Shown piece after piece: positions 16,080-24,159 of a DNA stretch of 25,397 bases. How positions within the stretch are numbered: the first letter of the stretch is position 1; the number at the start of each line of letters is the position of its first letter. The DNA is from Eubacterium sp. (GTDB lineage Bacteria > Bacillota > Clostridia > Oscillospirales > Acutalibacteraceae), in contig JACTVT010000030.1 of the NCBI GenBank assembly GCA_014465955.1, positions 1 to 25,397 of the forward strand. The letters are read 5' to 3'. The notes beneath the pieces are model-generated. The model worked only from the letters and a program-made list of their open reading frames with translations, did no database searches and was not told the DNA's origin. Position numbers and translations under genes: made by a program.

Positions 16080-19000
16080 ATGGCAAAGGTTTTCAGAATT
16101 TTTGTTGAGAAAAAGACAGGAAACGATATTGAGGCCCGTCATATGCTTGAGGATTTAAAGTCCAACGTAGGCATAACAGGTCTTAAAGAGTTAAGGCTTA
16201 TCAACCGATATGACGCTGAGGGTCTTACAAAGGAGGAATTTGACAAGGCGGCTGTTCAGATTCTGTCCGAACCTAACCTTGATAATATTTATGACAGTGT
16301 GGAATTCCCTGACGGCTGGCGTTATTTTGCAACCGAGTATCTGCCGGGTCAGTATGACCAGAGAGCAGACAGTGCGGCGCAGTGCATTCAGTTATTGACC
16401 GCAGGCGAGCGCCCCATCGTTGCAAGCGCAAAGGTTATTGCCGTGTGCGGTGACATTACCGATGAAGAATTTGAAAAAATCAAGTCATACGTTATCAACC
16501 CCGTTGAATCACGTGTGGCTTCTATGGATATTCCCGAAACACTTGATATTTCTGCCGATGTGCCTGCTGATATTGTGCGCATTAACGCCTTCATCGCAAA
16601 AAGTGACGACGAAATTGCAGAATACCACAAATCAATGGGCTTTGCAATGAGCGTTGCAGACTTATGCTGGGTTCGTGATTACTTCAAAACCGAGGAGCGT
16701 GACCCGAGCCTTACCGAACTTAAAGTTATAGATACTTACTGGAGCGACCACTGCCGCCACACCACTTTCAGCACAAAACTGGACAGCATTAAAATCGAAA
16801 AAAGCAAATACAACAAGGCGATTGAAGATGCGCTTAAACTTTACCTTGATATCAGGGATGAAGTTTACGGCGACCGTGAAAAAGACATATGCCTTATGGA
16901 TATGGCGTGCATCGGCACAAAGGTGCTTAAAAAGCGCGGTCTTGTAAACAACCTTGACGAAAGCGAAGAAATCAACGCCTGCTCAATTGAAGTGCCTGTT
17001 GTTATTGACGGTAAAACAGAGCAGTGGCTTATTCAGTTCAAAAACGAAACACATAACCACCCGACCGAAATTGAACCGTTCGGCGGTGCCGCAACCTGCC
17101 TCGGCGGTGCAATCCGTGACCCGCTTTCAGGCAGAGCATACGTTTATCAGGCAATGCGTGTAACAGGCTCGGGCGACCCGACCACCGCTTTTGAGGACAC
17201 GCTTGACGCCAAACTGCCGCAGAAAAAAATCACCACGGGCGCGGCACAGGGTTATTCAAGTTACGGCAACCAAATCGGTCTTGCAACAGGTCAGGTTACG
17301 GAACTTTATGACGACGGCTACGTTGCAAAAAGAATGGAAATCGGTGCAGTTATAGGCGCATCACCCAAAGACAATGTTAAGCGCGAAGTGCCGCAGGAGG
17401 ATGATATTATCGTTCTTCTCGGCGGACGTACGGGCCGTGACGGCTGCGGCGGTGCAACAGGTTCTTCAAAGGCACACAACAGTTCATCTATCGAAACCTG
17501 CGGTGCAGAGGTTCAAAAGGGTAATCCGCCTACAGAAAGAAAAATTCAAAGATTATTCAGAAACCCCGAAGTAGCAAAAATGATTAAACGCTGCAACGAC
17601 TTCGGCGCAGGCGGCGTTTCAGTTGCAATCGGTGAACTTGCCGACGGTCTGAATATAGACCTTGACAAAGTACCTAAGAAATATGACGGTCTTGACGGCA
17701 CAGAACTCGCTATCTCCGAATCACAGGAAAGAATGGCGGTTGTGCTTGATAAGAATGACGTTGACCGTTTCATTGCACTTTCAAACGAAGAAAACCTCGA
17801 GGCAACACCTGTTGCAGTTGTTACAAGCGCAAACAGACTTGTTATGACGTGGCGAGGCGATAAAATTGTAGATATCAGCCGTGATTTCCTCAACACAAAC
17901 GGTGTAACACAGCACGCAGATGCAATAATCACCGCAGTTGACGAAGATAAGAATTACAGAAATCTTGTGCCTGACGCACTTAAGGATATGACCCCTGCAA
18001 AGGCACTCAAAGCAAACCTTGCCAGACTTGAGGTATGCAGTCAGAAAGGTCTTGTTGAGCGTTTTGACGCATCAATCGGCGCAGGCACGGTTAATATGCC
18101 GTATGCAGGCACATACCAGTTAACACCCGAAGAGGCAATGGTGGCAAAAATTCCGCTTCTTGAGGGTGAAACAGACACCGCAACCGTTATGAGTTACGGC
18201 TTTATTCCTAAACTTTCAAGATGGAGCCCGTTCCATTCAGCCGCTTTTGCAGTAACCGAGTCACTTGCAAAACTCGCCTGCGTAGGCTGTAACCCGAGCG
18301 AGGCAAGACTTACATTCCAGGAATATTTTGAAAGACTGAACGACGTACCCGAGCGCTGGGGCAAGCCTGCTGCCGCACTTCTCGGCTCAATCACTGCACA
18401 AATCGGCTACGGCACACCGTCTATCGGCGGTAAGGACAGTATGAGCGGCTCGTTCAACGACCTTGATGTTCCGCCGACGCTTGTTTCATTCGCAGTGGGT
18501 ATGAGCGAGGCATCAAAAACCGTTTCCGCTCAGTTCAAGAGAAACGGCAGTACGGTTAAAATGCTTGAACTTCCTGTAATTGAAGAAACAGGTATGCCCG
18601 ATTATGATAAAGCAATGGCGCTTATGATGAGCGTTTACGAGGGTGTTCGCGACGGCAGAATTCTTGCCGCATCTGTTGTTAAAGAGGGCGGCGCCGCTGC
18701 CTGCGTGTGCAAAATGGCATTCGGCAACAAAACAGGCTTTACCTTTGCGCAGGGTCTTGATATGGAAACACTGTTTGCCGCAAAACAGGGCAACTTTGTT
18801 GTTGAACTTAAAAATGCCGATGATTTTGACGGTGTAACTCTTGGTACTACAAACGAAAACGGCGTATTTATCCTCGGCGGCGAAGTACTTACTGCCGATG
18901 AACTGATTGATGCGTGGACAGGCAAACTTGAAAAAGTATTCCCGACGGACAGTAAGGTTAAAGCATCAATGCCGATTGACATTGAACTGAACAGTGAGCG

Positions 19001-19829
19001 CTCCGTATTCATCTGCAAAAACAAGGTTGCAAAGCCGAAGGTATTTATCCCTGCATTCCCGGGCACAAACTGCGAGGTAGACACTGCAAGGGCATTTGAA
19101 AAAGCAGGCGCAGAGGCAAAAATCCTTGTTGTAAACAACCTTTCTGCAAGCGCAATCAACGAAACAATTGATAAAATGGTTAAGGAAATCGAAAGCAGTC
19201 AGATTATTATGCTGCCGGGCGGATTTTCAGGCGGTGACGAACCCGAGGGCTCAGGCAAATTCATTGCCACAACGTTCAGAAATCCAAAGGTTAAAGAGGC
19301 AGTTCAGAAACTTCTCAACTGCCGTGACGGACTTATGCTCGGTATCTGCAACGGATTCCAAGCGCTGATTAAACTCGGTCTTGTGCCATACGGCGATATT
19401 GTGGATATCAAGCCCGAAGACCCGACGCTTACGTTCAACACAGTCGGCAGACATATTTCACAGATGGCTTACACAAGAATTACAAGCACAAAATCACCTT
19501 GGTTCAGCAGTGTAAATGCAGGCGACATTTTTGCAGTGCCGATTTCACACGGCGAGGGCAGATTTGTTGCAAATGACGATGTTATAAAGAAACTTGCCGC
19601 AAACGGTCAGATTGCTACACAATATGTAGACCCGAACGGTACACCGGTTGCCGATATGCCGTTTAACCCGAACGGCTCTGTATGCGCAGTTGAGGGTATC
19701 ACCTCACCTGACGGCAGAATACTCGGCAAAATGGGTCACAGCGAGCGTAAGGGCGCTGACCTCTACGCAAACGTTCCGTTTGAAAAGGATATGAAAATCT
19801 TTGAAAGCGGCGTGAAGTATTTTAAATAA
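16080..19829 (+). CDS. purL: Phosphoribosylformylglycinamidine synthase, single-chain
   Basis: Catalyses the fourth step of purine synthesis: FGAR + glutamine + ATP to FGAM. At 1249 residues it is the fused form with synthetase and glutaminase in one chain, as in many Clostridia, rather than the separate PurS/PurL/PurQ of Bacillus. Visible motifs are DTYWSDHCRHTTF (about 219-231), FKNETHNHPTEIEPFGGAA in the ATP/substrate region, VTGSGDP, and a C-terminal class I glutaminase (about 985-1249) starting FIPAFPGTNCEVDTARAF. Its triad is intact: C1090 in GICNGFQ, and H1157 and E1159 in SHGEGRF. AAGGAG is 7 nt before the ATG. No other pur gene is in the window, so this copy is separated from any purine operon. 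The two downstream genes run the same way but each has its own ribosome site and a repeat in between. Confidence 0.97.
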   Translation: MAKVFRIFVEKKTGNDIEARHMLEDLKSNVGITGLKELRLINRYDAEGLTKEEFDKAAVQILSEPNLDNIYDSVEFPDGWRYFATEYLPGQYDQRADSAAQCIQLLTAGERPIVASAKVIAVCGDITDEEFEKIKSYVINPVESRVASMDIPETLDISADVPADIVRINAFIAKSDDEIAEYHKSMGFAMSVADLCWVRDYFKTEERDPSLTELKVIDTYWSDHCRHTTFSTKLDSIKIEKSKYNKAIEDALKLYLDIRDEVYGDREKDICLMDMACIGTKVLKKRGLVNNLDESEEINACSIEVPVVIDGKTEQWLIQFKNETHNHPTEIEPFGGAATCLGGAIRDPLSGRAYVYQAMRVTGSGDPTTAFEDTLDAKLPQKKITTGAAQGYSSYGNQIGLATGQVTELYDDGYVAKRMEIGAVIGASPKDNVKREVPQEDDIIVLLGGRTGRDGCGGATGSSKAHNSSSIETCGAEVQKGNPPTERKIQRLFRNPEVAKMIKRCNDFGAGGVSVAIGELADGLNIDLDKVPKKYDGLDGTELAISESQERMAVVLDKNDVDRFIALSNEENLEATPVAVVTSANRLVMTWRGDKIVDISRDFLNTNGVTQHADAIITAVDEDKNYRNLVPDALKDMTPAKALKANLARLEVCSQKGLVERFDASIGAGTVNMPYAGTYQLTPEEAMVAKIPLLEGETDTATVMSYGFIPKLSRWSPFHSAAFAVTESLAKLACVGCNPSEARLTFQEYFERLNDVPERWGKPAAALLGSITAQIGYGTPSIGGKDSMSGSFNDLDVPPTLVSFAVGMSEASKTVSAQFKRNGSTVKMLELPVIEETGMPDYDKAMALMMSVYEGVRDGRILAASVVKEGGAAACVCKMAFGNKTGFTFAQGLDMETLFAAKQGNFVVELKNADDFDGVTLGTTNENGVFILGGEVLTADELIDAWTGKLEKVFPTDSKVKASMPIDIELNSERSVFICKNKVAKPKVFIPAFPGTNCEVDTARAFEKAGAEAKILVVNNLSASAINETIDKMVKEIESSQIIMLPGGFSGGDEPEGSGKFIATTFRNPKVKEAVQKLLNCRDGLMLGICNGFQALIKLGLVPYGDIVDIKPEDPTLTFNTVGRHISQMAYTRITSTKSPWFSSVNAGDIFAVPISHGEGRFVANDDVIKKLAANGQIATQYVDPNGTPVADMPFNPNGSVCAVEGITSPDGRILGKMGHSERKGADLYANVPFEKDMKIFESGVKYFK

Positions 19830-19838
19830 ACATTTTTC

Positions 19839-19950
19839 GGCTCCCTCTGCCGAGGGAGCTGTCACCGCAGGTGACTGAGGGAGAGATACAGAACGTTATA
19901 GTTTACTACCCCTCCGCCGCTATGCGGCACCTCCCCTGACAAGGGGAGGC
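19839..19950. repeat. Composite hairpin repeat R4
   Basis: 112 bp between purL and the next gene. The left module is GGCTCCCTC-TGCC-GAGGGAGC with GTCACC-GCA-GGTGAC, and the right module ends CCTCCCC-TGACAA-GGGGAGG. Its 25-bp centre is nearly the same as that of R7 (AGATACAGAACGTTATAG versus AGATACAAAACATTAAAG, then GTTTACTA-type ends). Confidence 0.85.
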
Positions 19951-19978
19951 AATTTCCTAATTGAAAGGACTCTTTTAA

Positions 19979-21187
19979 ATGAAATACGTTGTCGTACTAT
20001 ACGACGGAATGGCAGACTATCCCGTTCCTGCACTCGGCGGCAAAACGCCGATGATGTGCGCAAAGAAACCGAATATGGATTACCTTGCTCAGCGCAGTGA
20101 GGTAGGACTTATAAAAACAGTTGCAGACGGGCTGAAACCCGGCTCCGACGTTGCAAATATGAGCGTAATGGGCTTTGACCCGATGAAATTTTACACGGGC
20201 AGAAGTCCGCTTGAGGCTGCGTCCATCGGCATTGATATGAAGCCGAGCGATGTTTCGCTGAGGTGCAATCTCGTTACACTTTCCGAAGACGATAAGCCGT
20301 ACGAAGAAAAAACGATTGAGGATTACTGCGCCGATGACATCTCTACCGAAGAGGCAGAGGAAATCATTAAAACGATTGAAGAAGAACTCGGCACAGACGA
20401 ATTCAAATTCTACTCGGGCGTATCCTACCGCCACTGCCTGATCTGGGCAAACGGCACAACCGATCTCGGCACAATGACCGCACCGCACGATATTACGGGC
20501 AAGGTGATTACCGATTATCTTTCAACCGCCGAGAACGCAAAGCCGCTTATTGAAATGATGAAAAAATCATACGATATTCTCAAGGATCACCCCGTAAATA
20601 TAGCAAGAAAGGCACAGGGCAAGCGCCCTGCCAACTCAATCTGGCTCTGGGGCGAGGGCACAAGACCTGCTATGCAGAGTTTTGAAGAGATTTTCGGCAT
20701 TAAAGGCTCTGTTGTTTCAGCCGTTGACCTTATAAAAGGCATAGGCGGCTGCGCAAAAATGGAGGTTGCCGAGGTTGAGGGCGCAACAGGCTATCTTGAC
20801 ACGAATTTTGAGGGCAAGGCAAACGCCGCTCTTGATTTGCTTGAAAGAAACGACCTTGTTTACATTCACTTTGAAGCACCTGACGAATGCGGTCACAGAA
20901 ACGAGCCCGAAAACAAGGTAAAGGCAATCGAAATGATTGACAGCCGTGTGCTGCCGATTCTGTTTGACGGTCTTAAAAAGTATGATGATTACAAAATTAT
21001 GATACTGCCCGACCACCCGACGCCGATTGTTACACGCACCCACGCATCAGACCCCGTGCCGTACCTTATTTACCATAAAAACAACGAAATCACGGGCGTT
21101 GACACAATCAACGAGGAAACGGCAAAAGCCACAGGCAATTATATCGACTTCGGTCCGGGCATCATGCCGCATTTTTTGAAGGATTAA
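19979..21187 (+). CDS. Archaeal-type cofactor-independent phosphoglycerate mutase family; proposed homoserine kinase
   Basis: A 402-residue alkaline-phosphatase-superfamily enzyme. Metal and nucleophile motifs are present: VLYDGMAD at the N-terminus, PGSDVANMSVMGFDP with likely nucleophile S56, YTGRSPLEAASIGI, FEAPDECGHRNEP and LPDHPTPIVTRTHASDPVPY. The family contains 2,3-bisphosphoglycerate-independent phosphoglycerate mutases of the archaeal type (ApgM-like). It also contains a bacterial subgroup proposed to be homoserine kinase because it occurs in threonine operons lacking ThrB. The next gene makes homocysteine from O-acetylhomoserine, so the homoserine branch point fits the context. I favour that subgroup, but motif reading cannot separate the two functions. 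AAAGGA lies 9 nt before the ATG. Confidence 0.88.
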   Translation: MKYVVVLYDGMADYPVPALGGKTPMMCAKKPNMDYLAQRSEVGLIKTVADGLKPGSDVANMSVMGFDPMKFYTGRSPLEAASIGIDMKPSDVSLRCNLVTLSEDDKPYEEKTIEDYCADDISTEEAEEIIKTIEEELGTDEFKFYSGVSYRHCLIWANGTTDLGTMTAPHDITGKVITDYLSTAENAKPLIEMMKKSYDILKDHPVNIARKAQGKRPANSIWLWGEGTRPAMQSFEEIFGIKGSVVSAVDLIKGIGGCAKMEVAEVEGATGYLDTNFEGKANAALDLLERNDLVYIHFEAPDECGHRNEPENKVKAIEMIDSRVLPILFDGLKKYDDYKIMILPDHPTPIVTRTHASDPVPYLIYHKNNEITGVDTINEETAKATGNYIDFGPGIMPHFLKD

Positions 21188-21223
21188 AATATTCCCCTTA
21201 GGGTGCGTATATTATCCGCCTTT

Positions 21224-21324
21224 GCCTCCCTTGTCAAAGGGAGGTGCCGAGGTACGAGGCGGAGGGATTCCATTTTTGAATCCCCCTTGGCACTTCGTGC
21301 CGTTCCCCCTTTAACAAGGGGGAC
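21224..21324. repeat. Composite hairpin repeat R5
   Basis: 101 bp. The left module is GCCTCCC-TTGTCAAA-GGGAGG ending GGAGGGATT, followed by a 9-bp centre. The right module is AATCCCCC with GGCAC-TTC-GTGCC and CCCCC-TTTAACAA-GGGGG. It lies between the mutase-family gene and metY. One frame stays open across it and joins metY, which makes a false N-terminal extension. Confidence 0.82.
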
Positions 21325-21367
21325 TATATACCCATCCACACAACCTATAAAATACAGGAGGATCATA

Positions 21368-22636
21368 ATGAACTTAGACACCATCTGCGTCCAGGGCGCA
21401 TACAAACCAAAAAGCGGTGAACCCCGTGTAATTCCGATTGTGCAGAGCACAACCTTTAAGTACGAATCAAGCGAGGCAATGGGCGATCTTTTCGACCTTA
21501 AAGCCTCGGGTTATTTCTATTCAAGACTTCAGAACCCGACCTGCGACTTTGCCGCTGCAAAAATCGCACTGCTTGAGGGCGGTGTGGCAGGTATGCTTAC
21601 ATCATCGGGTCAGTCGGCAAACTTTTACGCCGTATTCAACATTGCACAGAAAGGCGACCACGTTGTTTCATCATCTGCAATTTACGGCGGAACGTTCAAC
21701 CTTTTCAATGTTACGATGAGAAAAATGGGCATTGATTTCACATTCGTTTCACCGAGAGCAACAAAAGAGGAACTTCAGGCAGCAATCAGACCAAACACCA
21801 AATGCATTTTCGGAGAAACCATTTCAAACCCGAGCCTTGATGTGCTTGATATAGAACTTTTTGCAGAGGTTGCACACGCAAACGGAATTCCGCTTATTAT
21901 TGACAACACATTTGCGACGCCTATTAACTGCCGCCCGTTTGAATTCGGCTGCGACATTGTTACGCACGCAACTACAAAATATATGGAGGGTCACGCATCA
22001 ACAATCGGCGGTGCAATCGTTGACAGCGGTAAGTTTGACTGGGCGCAAAATGACAAGTTCCCGGGTCTTACAACACCTGACGAAAGTTACCACGGGCTGA
22101 CCTATTCAAAAGATTTCGGCGAGGCCGCCTATATCACAAAGGCAACCGTTCAGTTGATGAGAGACCTTGGCTCAATTCCTGCACCGCACAGCGCATTTTT
22201 ACTCAATGTAGGTCTTGAATCACTTCATTTAAGAATGGCACGCCACTGCGAAAACGCCGTAAAAGTGGCTCAGTATCTCAAAAACAACGAAAAAATCACA
22301 TGGGTAAAATGCCCGTCACTTGAAAGCGACGAGCAGTACGAAATTGCTAAAAAATATATGCCGAACGGCACCTGCGGTGTTGTTTCATTCGGTATCAAGG
22401 GCGGCAGAGCGGCGGCCACCAAATTTATGGACAGCCTTGAACTTGCCGCAATCGTTACCCACGTTGCAGACGCACGCACCTGCTGCCTGCACCCGGCATC
22501 AACAACGCACCGTCAGTTAACGGACGAAGAACTTGAAGCCGCAGGCGTTACACCCGACCTTGTGCGCTTCTCCTGCGGAATTGAATCGGCAGACGACATC
22601 ATTGCAGATATTCAGCAGGCATTAGATAAGATTTAA
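21368..22636 (+). CDS. metY: O-acetylhomoserine aminocarboxypropyltransferase (sulfhydrylase)
   Basis: A PLP enzyme of the Cys/Met metabolism family that makes homocysteine from O-acetylhomoserine and sulfide, the direct sulfhydrylation route to methionine. The 422 residues match the MetY length. Motifs are YSRLQNPTCD, SSGQSAN (phosphate and PLP contacts), YGGTFNLF, IIDNTFATP with D179 (pyridine nitrogen), and HATTKYMEGHAS with K204 as the Schiff-base lysine. The long central FPGLTTPDESYHGL insertion is typical of MetY and argues against cystathionine gamma-synthase. The ATG at 21368 has AGGAGG 6-7 nt upstream. The frame is open back to about 21203, but that stretch is repeat R5 and shows no family homology. 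It probably works with the upstream homoserine-linked enzyme. Confidence 0.95.
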   Translation: MNLDTICVQGAYKPKSGEPRVIPIVQSTTFKYESSEAMGDLFDLKASGYFYSRLQNPTCDFAAAKIALLEGGVAGMLTSSGQSANFYAVFNIAQKGDHVVSSSAIYGGTFNLFNVTMRKMGIDFTFVSPRATKEELQAAIRPNTKCIFGETISNPSLDVLDIELFAEVAHANGIPLIIDNTFATPINCRPFEFGCDIVTHATTKYMEGHASTIGGAIVDSGKFDWAQNDKFPGLTTPDESYHGLTYSKDFGEAAYITKATVQLMRDLGSIPAPHSAFLLNVGLESLHLRMARHCENAVKVAQYLKNNEKITWVKCPSLESDEQYEIAKKYMPNGTCGVVSFGIKGGRAAATKFMDSLELAAIVTHVADARTCCLHPASTTHRQLTDEELEAAGVTPDLVRFSCGIESADDIIADIQQALDKI

Positions 22637-22642
22637 AAATCC

Positions 22643-22669
22643 GTAGGGCGGGGTGGTCTCACCCCGCCC
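22643..22669 (+). repeat. REP-like GTAG palindrome, copy e
   Basis: GTAG head, then GGCGGGGT/ACCCCGCC (extendable to 10 bp with flanking A/T) around a 6-nt loop. It is 27 nt, stop-free in the GTA frame, and would encode VGRGGLTPP. It lies at the convergent metY/S1 junction. The hairpin has no T run after it, so it is not a canonical terminator. Confidence 0.72.
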
Positions 22670-22692
22670 TTCGATATCGTTACTTTAACTTT

Positions 22693-22752
22693 GTAGGGGA
22701 GGAAGATTCCCCCACGGTGTGGGGGAAATGTCACGAAGTGACAAAGGGGGAC
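22693..22752. repeat. Partial composite repeat R6, possibly fused to a short REP-like head
   Basis: 22693-22713 reads GTAG, then GGGGA, a loop and TTCCCC, in the same orientation as copy e. It may be a 21-nt degenerate REP (VGEEDSP). It runs into TTCCCCCAC-GGT-GTGGGGGAA and GTCAC-GAA-GTGAC, ending AAAGGGGGAC, which is one module of the composite family without its partner. Confidence 0.5.
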
Positions 22753-22785
22753 GGCTGTGTACCAGTCTGTGCCCTCCCGTTATTT

Positions 22786-23700
22786 TTATTCCTCAAACAC
22801 CGTCACAATTTCCTTCGGTGCATTTTTCGGCGAATAGGCAAACTTCTTTATATGGCTGTCTTTCACAAAATATGTAAGCGGCTCTGCCATTTCAGCCTCT
22901 TCAAATGCCTCAACCACCACAAGTTTAATCTTCATCTTATCGGGCAGAATAGATTTTATGTAAACGGCAACACGCTGACCCTCAAAAAGAAAATCACACG
23001 GCTCGGCAAGACCTGCTAAATTCGGCATAAGTTCCACAAAAACGCCGTACGTTTCAATACTGCGCACCACGCCCGTAACCGTCTGCCCCACCTCAAACAA
23101 TGACGCATTTTCCATCCATGTACCAAGAAGTTCCCTGAGCGAGAAAGTCAGTTTTCCCGGCTCTTTTTTTCTGAGCACAACGCGGATTTTTTCACCCTCA
23201 AACACTCTTTCGCGTGGATGGCTGATACGTGAAACAGACAGCATATCAATCGGAATCAGGGCATTTATGCCTGCGCCGATATCAATAAACGCGCCGAATT
23301 TTTCAAGGTGCGTCACCTTTGCATCAATAATATCGCCGACATTCAGTTTATCAATAAAGTTCATTTTGCAGCCGAGTTGAACGGCTTTTCGACTTAAAAT
23401 TGCACTTGTGCCCCCAAAATCGTCACGCTGAAATCCGAGAATTGTAAAACACACAAACTTGTTGACCTTTGAAATCAGAGCAATATCCTTTGTAGTGCCG
23501 TCATCAATGCCGATTGCGCCCTCTTCACGGGGAATAACGCCGCGAATAATGCCGAGGTCAACGTGCAGATTATGGTCGCTGTCACACAGCAGAACCTTTG
23601 ACTCAATCACATTGCCGTTCATCATCGCAATTTTAACATCTTCAAGCGAATCGAAAGTCCGCTGCAGGCTCTCGTTTGTGCCCTCGGGATAGAATTTCAT
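22786..23700 (-). CDS. Three-S1-domain RNA-binding protein (ribosomal protein S1-like)
   Basis: A 304-residue cytoplasmic protein built of S1 OB-fold domains. Unit 1 (about 22-104) is divergent, with LHVDLGIIRGVIPREEGA. Unit 2 (about 119-188) is the best match: LNVGDIIDAKVTHLEKFGAFIDIGAG, then LIPIDMLS and KLTFSLREL. Unit 3 (about 203-262) has FEVGQTVTGVVRSIETYGVFVELMPNLAGLAEP and ends KMKIKLVVVE. The roughly 42-residue tail is charged and unassigned. Full-length S1 has four to six such domains and is longer, so this is the shorter Firmicutes S1-like type, probably binding mRNA or structured RNA. The ribosome site is weak (GTGAG about 10 nt upstream). It is monocistronic, convergent with metY and divergent from the DUF951-prfA pair. 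Confidence 0.88.
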   Translation of the reverse strand: MKFYPEGTNESLQRTFDSLEDVKIAMMNGNVIESKVLLCDSDHNLHVDLGIIRGVIPREEGAIGIDDGTTKDIALISKVNKFVCFTILGFQRDDFGGTSAILSRKAVQLGCKMNFIDKLNVGDIIDAKVTHLEKFGAFIDIGAGINALIPIDMLSVSRISHPRERVFEGEKIRVVLRKKEPGKLTFSLRELLGTWMENASLFEVGQTVTGVVRSIETYGVFVELMPNLAGLAEPCDFLFEGQRVAVYIKSILPDKMKIKLVVVEAFEEAEMAEPLTYFVKDSHIKKFAYSPKNAPKEIVTVFEE

Positions 23701-23762
23701 ATATTACATCTCACTTTAAAACACTATGTACTTAATTCTATGCAAAAATGAACCGTATTATG

Positions 23763-23791
23763 TTGTAAAGAAAAAATAATTGTGGTAGAAT
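23763..23791 (+). promoter_or_regulatory. Candidate promoter of the DUF951-prfA operon
   Basis: TTGTAA (23763-23768), 17-bp spacer, TAGAAT (23786-23791). Transcription would begin near 23798, so repeat R7 would lie in a leader of about 180 nt. Confidence 0.45.
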
Positions 23792-23828
23792 AAGTATTAA
23801 TTACATATATAATAATATTTTCCTTTTT

Positions 23829-23947
23829 GGCTCCCTCTGACGAGGGAGCTGTCACGAAGTGACTGAGGGAGAGATACAAAACATTAAAGTTTACTACCCC
23901 TCCGACTTTGCTTTATGGCAAAGTCACCTCCCCTGACAAGGGGAGGC
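23829..23947. repeat. Composite hairpin repeat R7
   Basis: 119 bp. GGCTCCCTC-TGAC-GAGGGAGC with GTCAC-GAA-GTGAC, a centre shared with R4, then GACTTTGC-TTTATG-GCAAAGTC and CCTCCCC-TGACAA-GGGGAGG. R7 and R4 are sister copies. The extra-long third stem is the main difference. Confidence 0.85.
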
Positions 23948-23976
23948 AAATCAGAAAAATTTTAAACGGTGAAAAT

Positions 23977-24159
23977 ATGACTGAACTTAAATTGCACGAC
24001 ATTGTTATAATGAAAAAACCGCACCCGTGCGGCTGCAAAGAATTTGAAATTTTAAGACTGGGCGTAGATTACCGCCTCAAATGCTGCGGCTGCGGTCGTG
24101 AAGTTATGGTGCCCCGAATCAAGGCAGAAAAAAATATAAGAGGTGTAAAAAATGTTTGA
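23977..24159 (+). CDS. DUF951 family small cysteine-rich protein
   Basis: A 60-residue protein matching the DUF951 pattern common in Firmicutes: HDIVIMKKPHPCGCKEFEIL, RLGVDYRLKCCGCGREVMVPR. The Cys residues in HPCGC and KCCGCG could bind a metal. Function is not established; a nucleic-acid or ribosome-linked role is only a guess. The start at 23977 is chosen because GGTGA lies 4 nt upstream and the family begins with a few residues before the KKPHPCG motif. An earlier in-frame ATG at 23908 lies within repeat R7. The stop overlaps the prfA start by 8 nt, so the two are translationally coupled. Confidence 0.88.
   Translation: MTELKLHDIVIMKKPHPCGCKEFEILRLGVDYRLKCCGCGREVMVPRIKAEKNIRGVKNV

Noticed and set aside
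21191..21222. Possible decayed REP around TTAGGGTGCG
   Set aside because: The head resembles the family but the following sequence does not form the GGTGC/GCACC palindrome.
21203..21367. Open frame extending metY by 55 codons upstream
   Set aside because: It is translated repeat R5 with no resemblance to MetY N-termini, while the ATG at 21368 has AGGAGG at correct spacing and begins the conserved family sequence.
22643..22669. Copy e as a rho-independent terminator of metY
   Set aside because: The stem is strong but no T run follows on either strand; the GTAG head and 27-nt length fit the REP family better.
23908..23976. Earlier ATG for the DUF951 gene
   Set aside because: It lies within repeat R7; the GGTGA site and family length support 23977.
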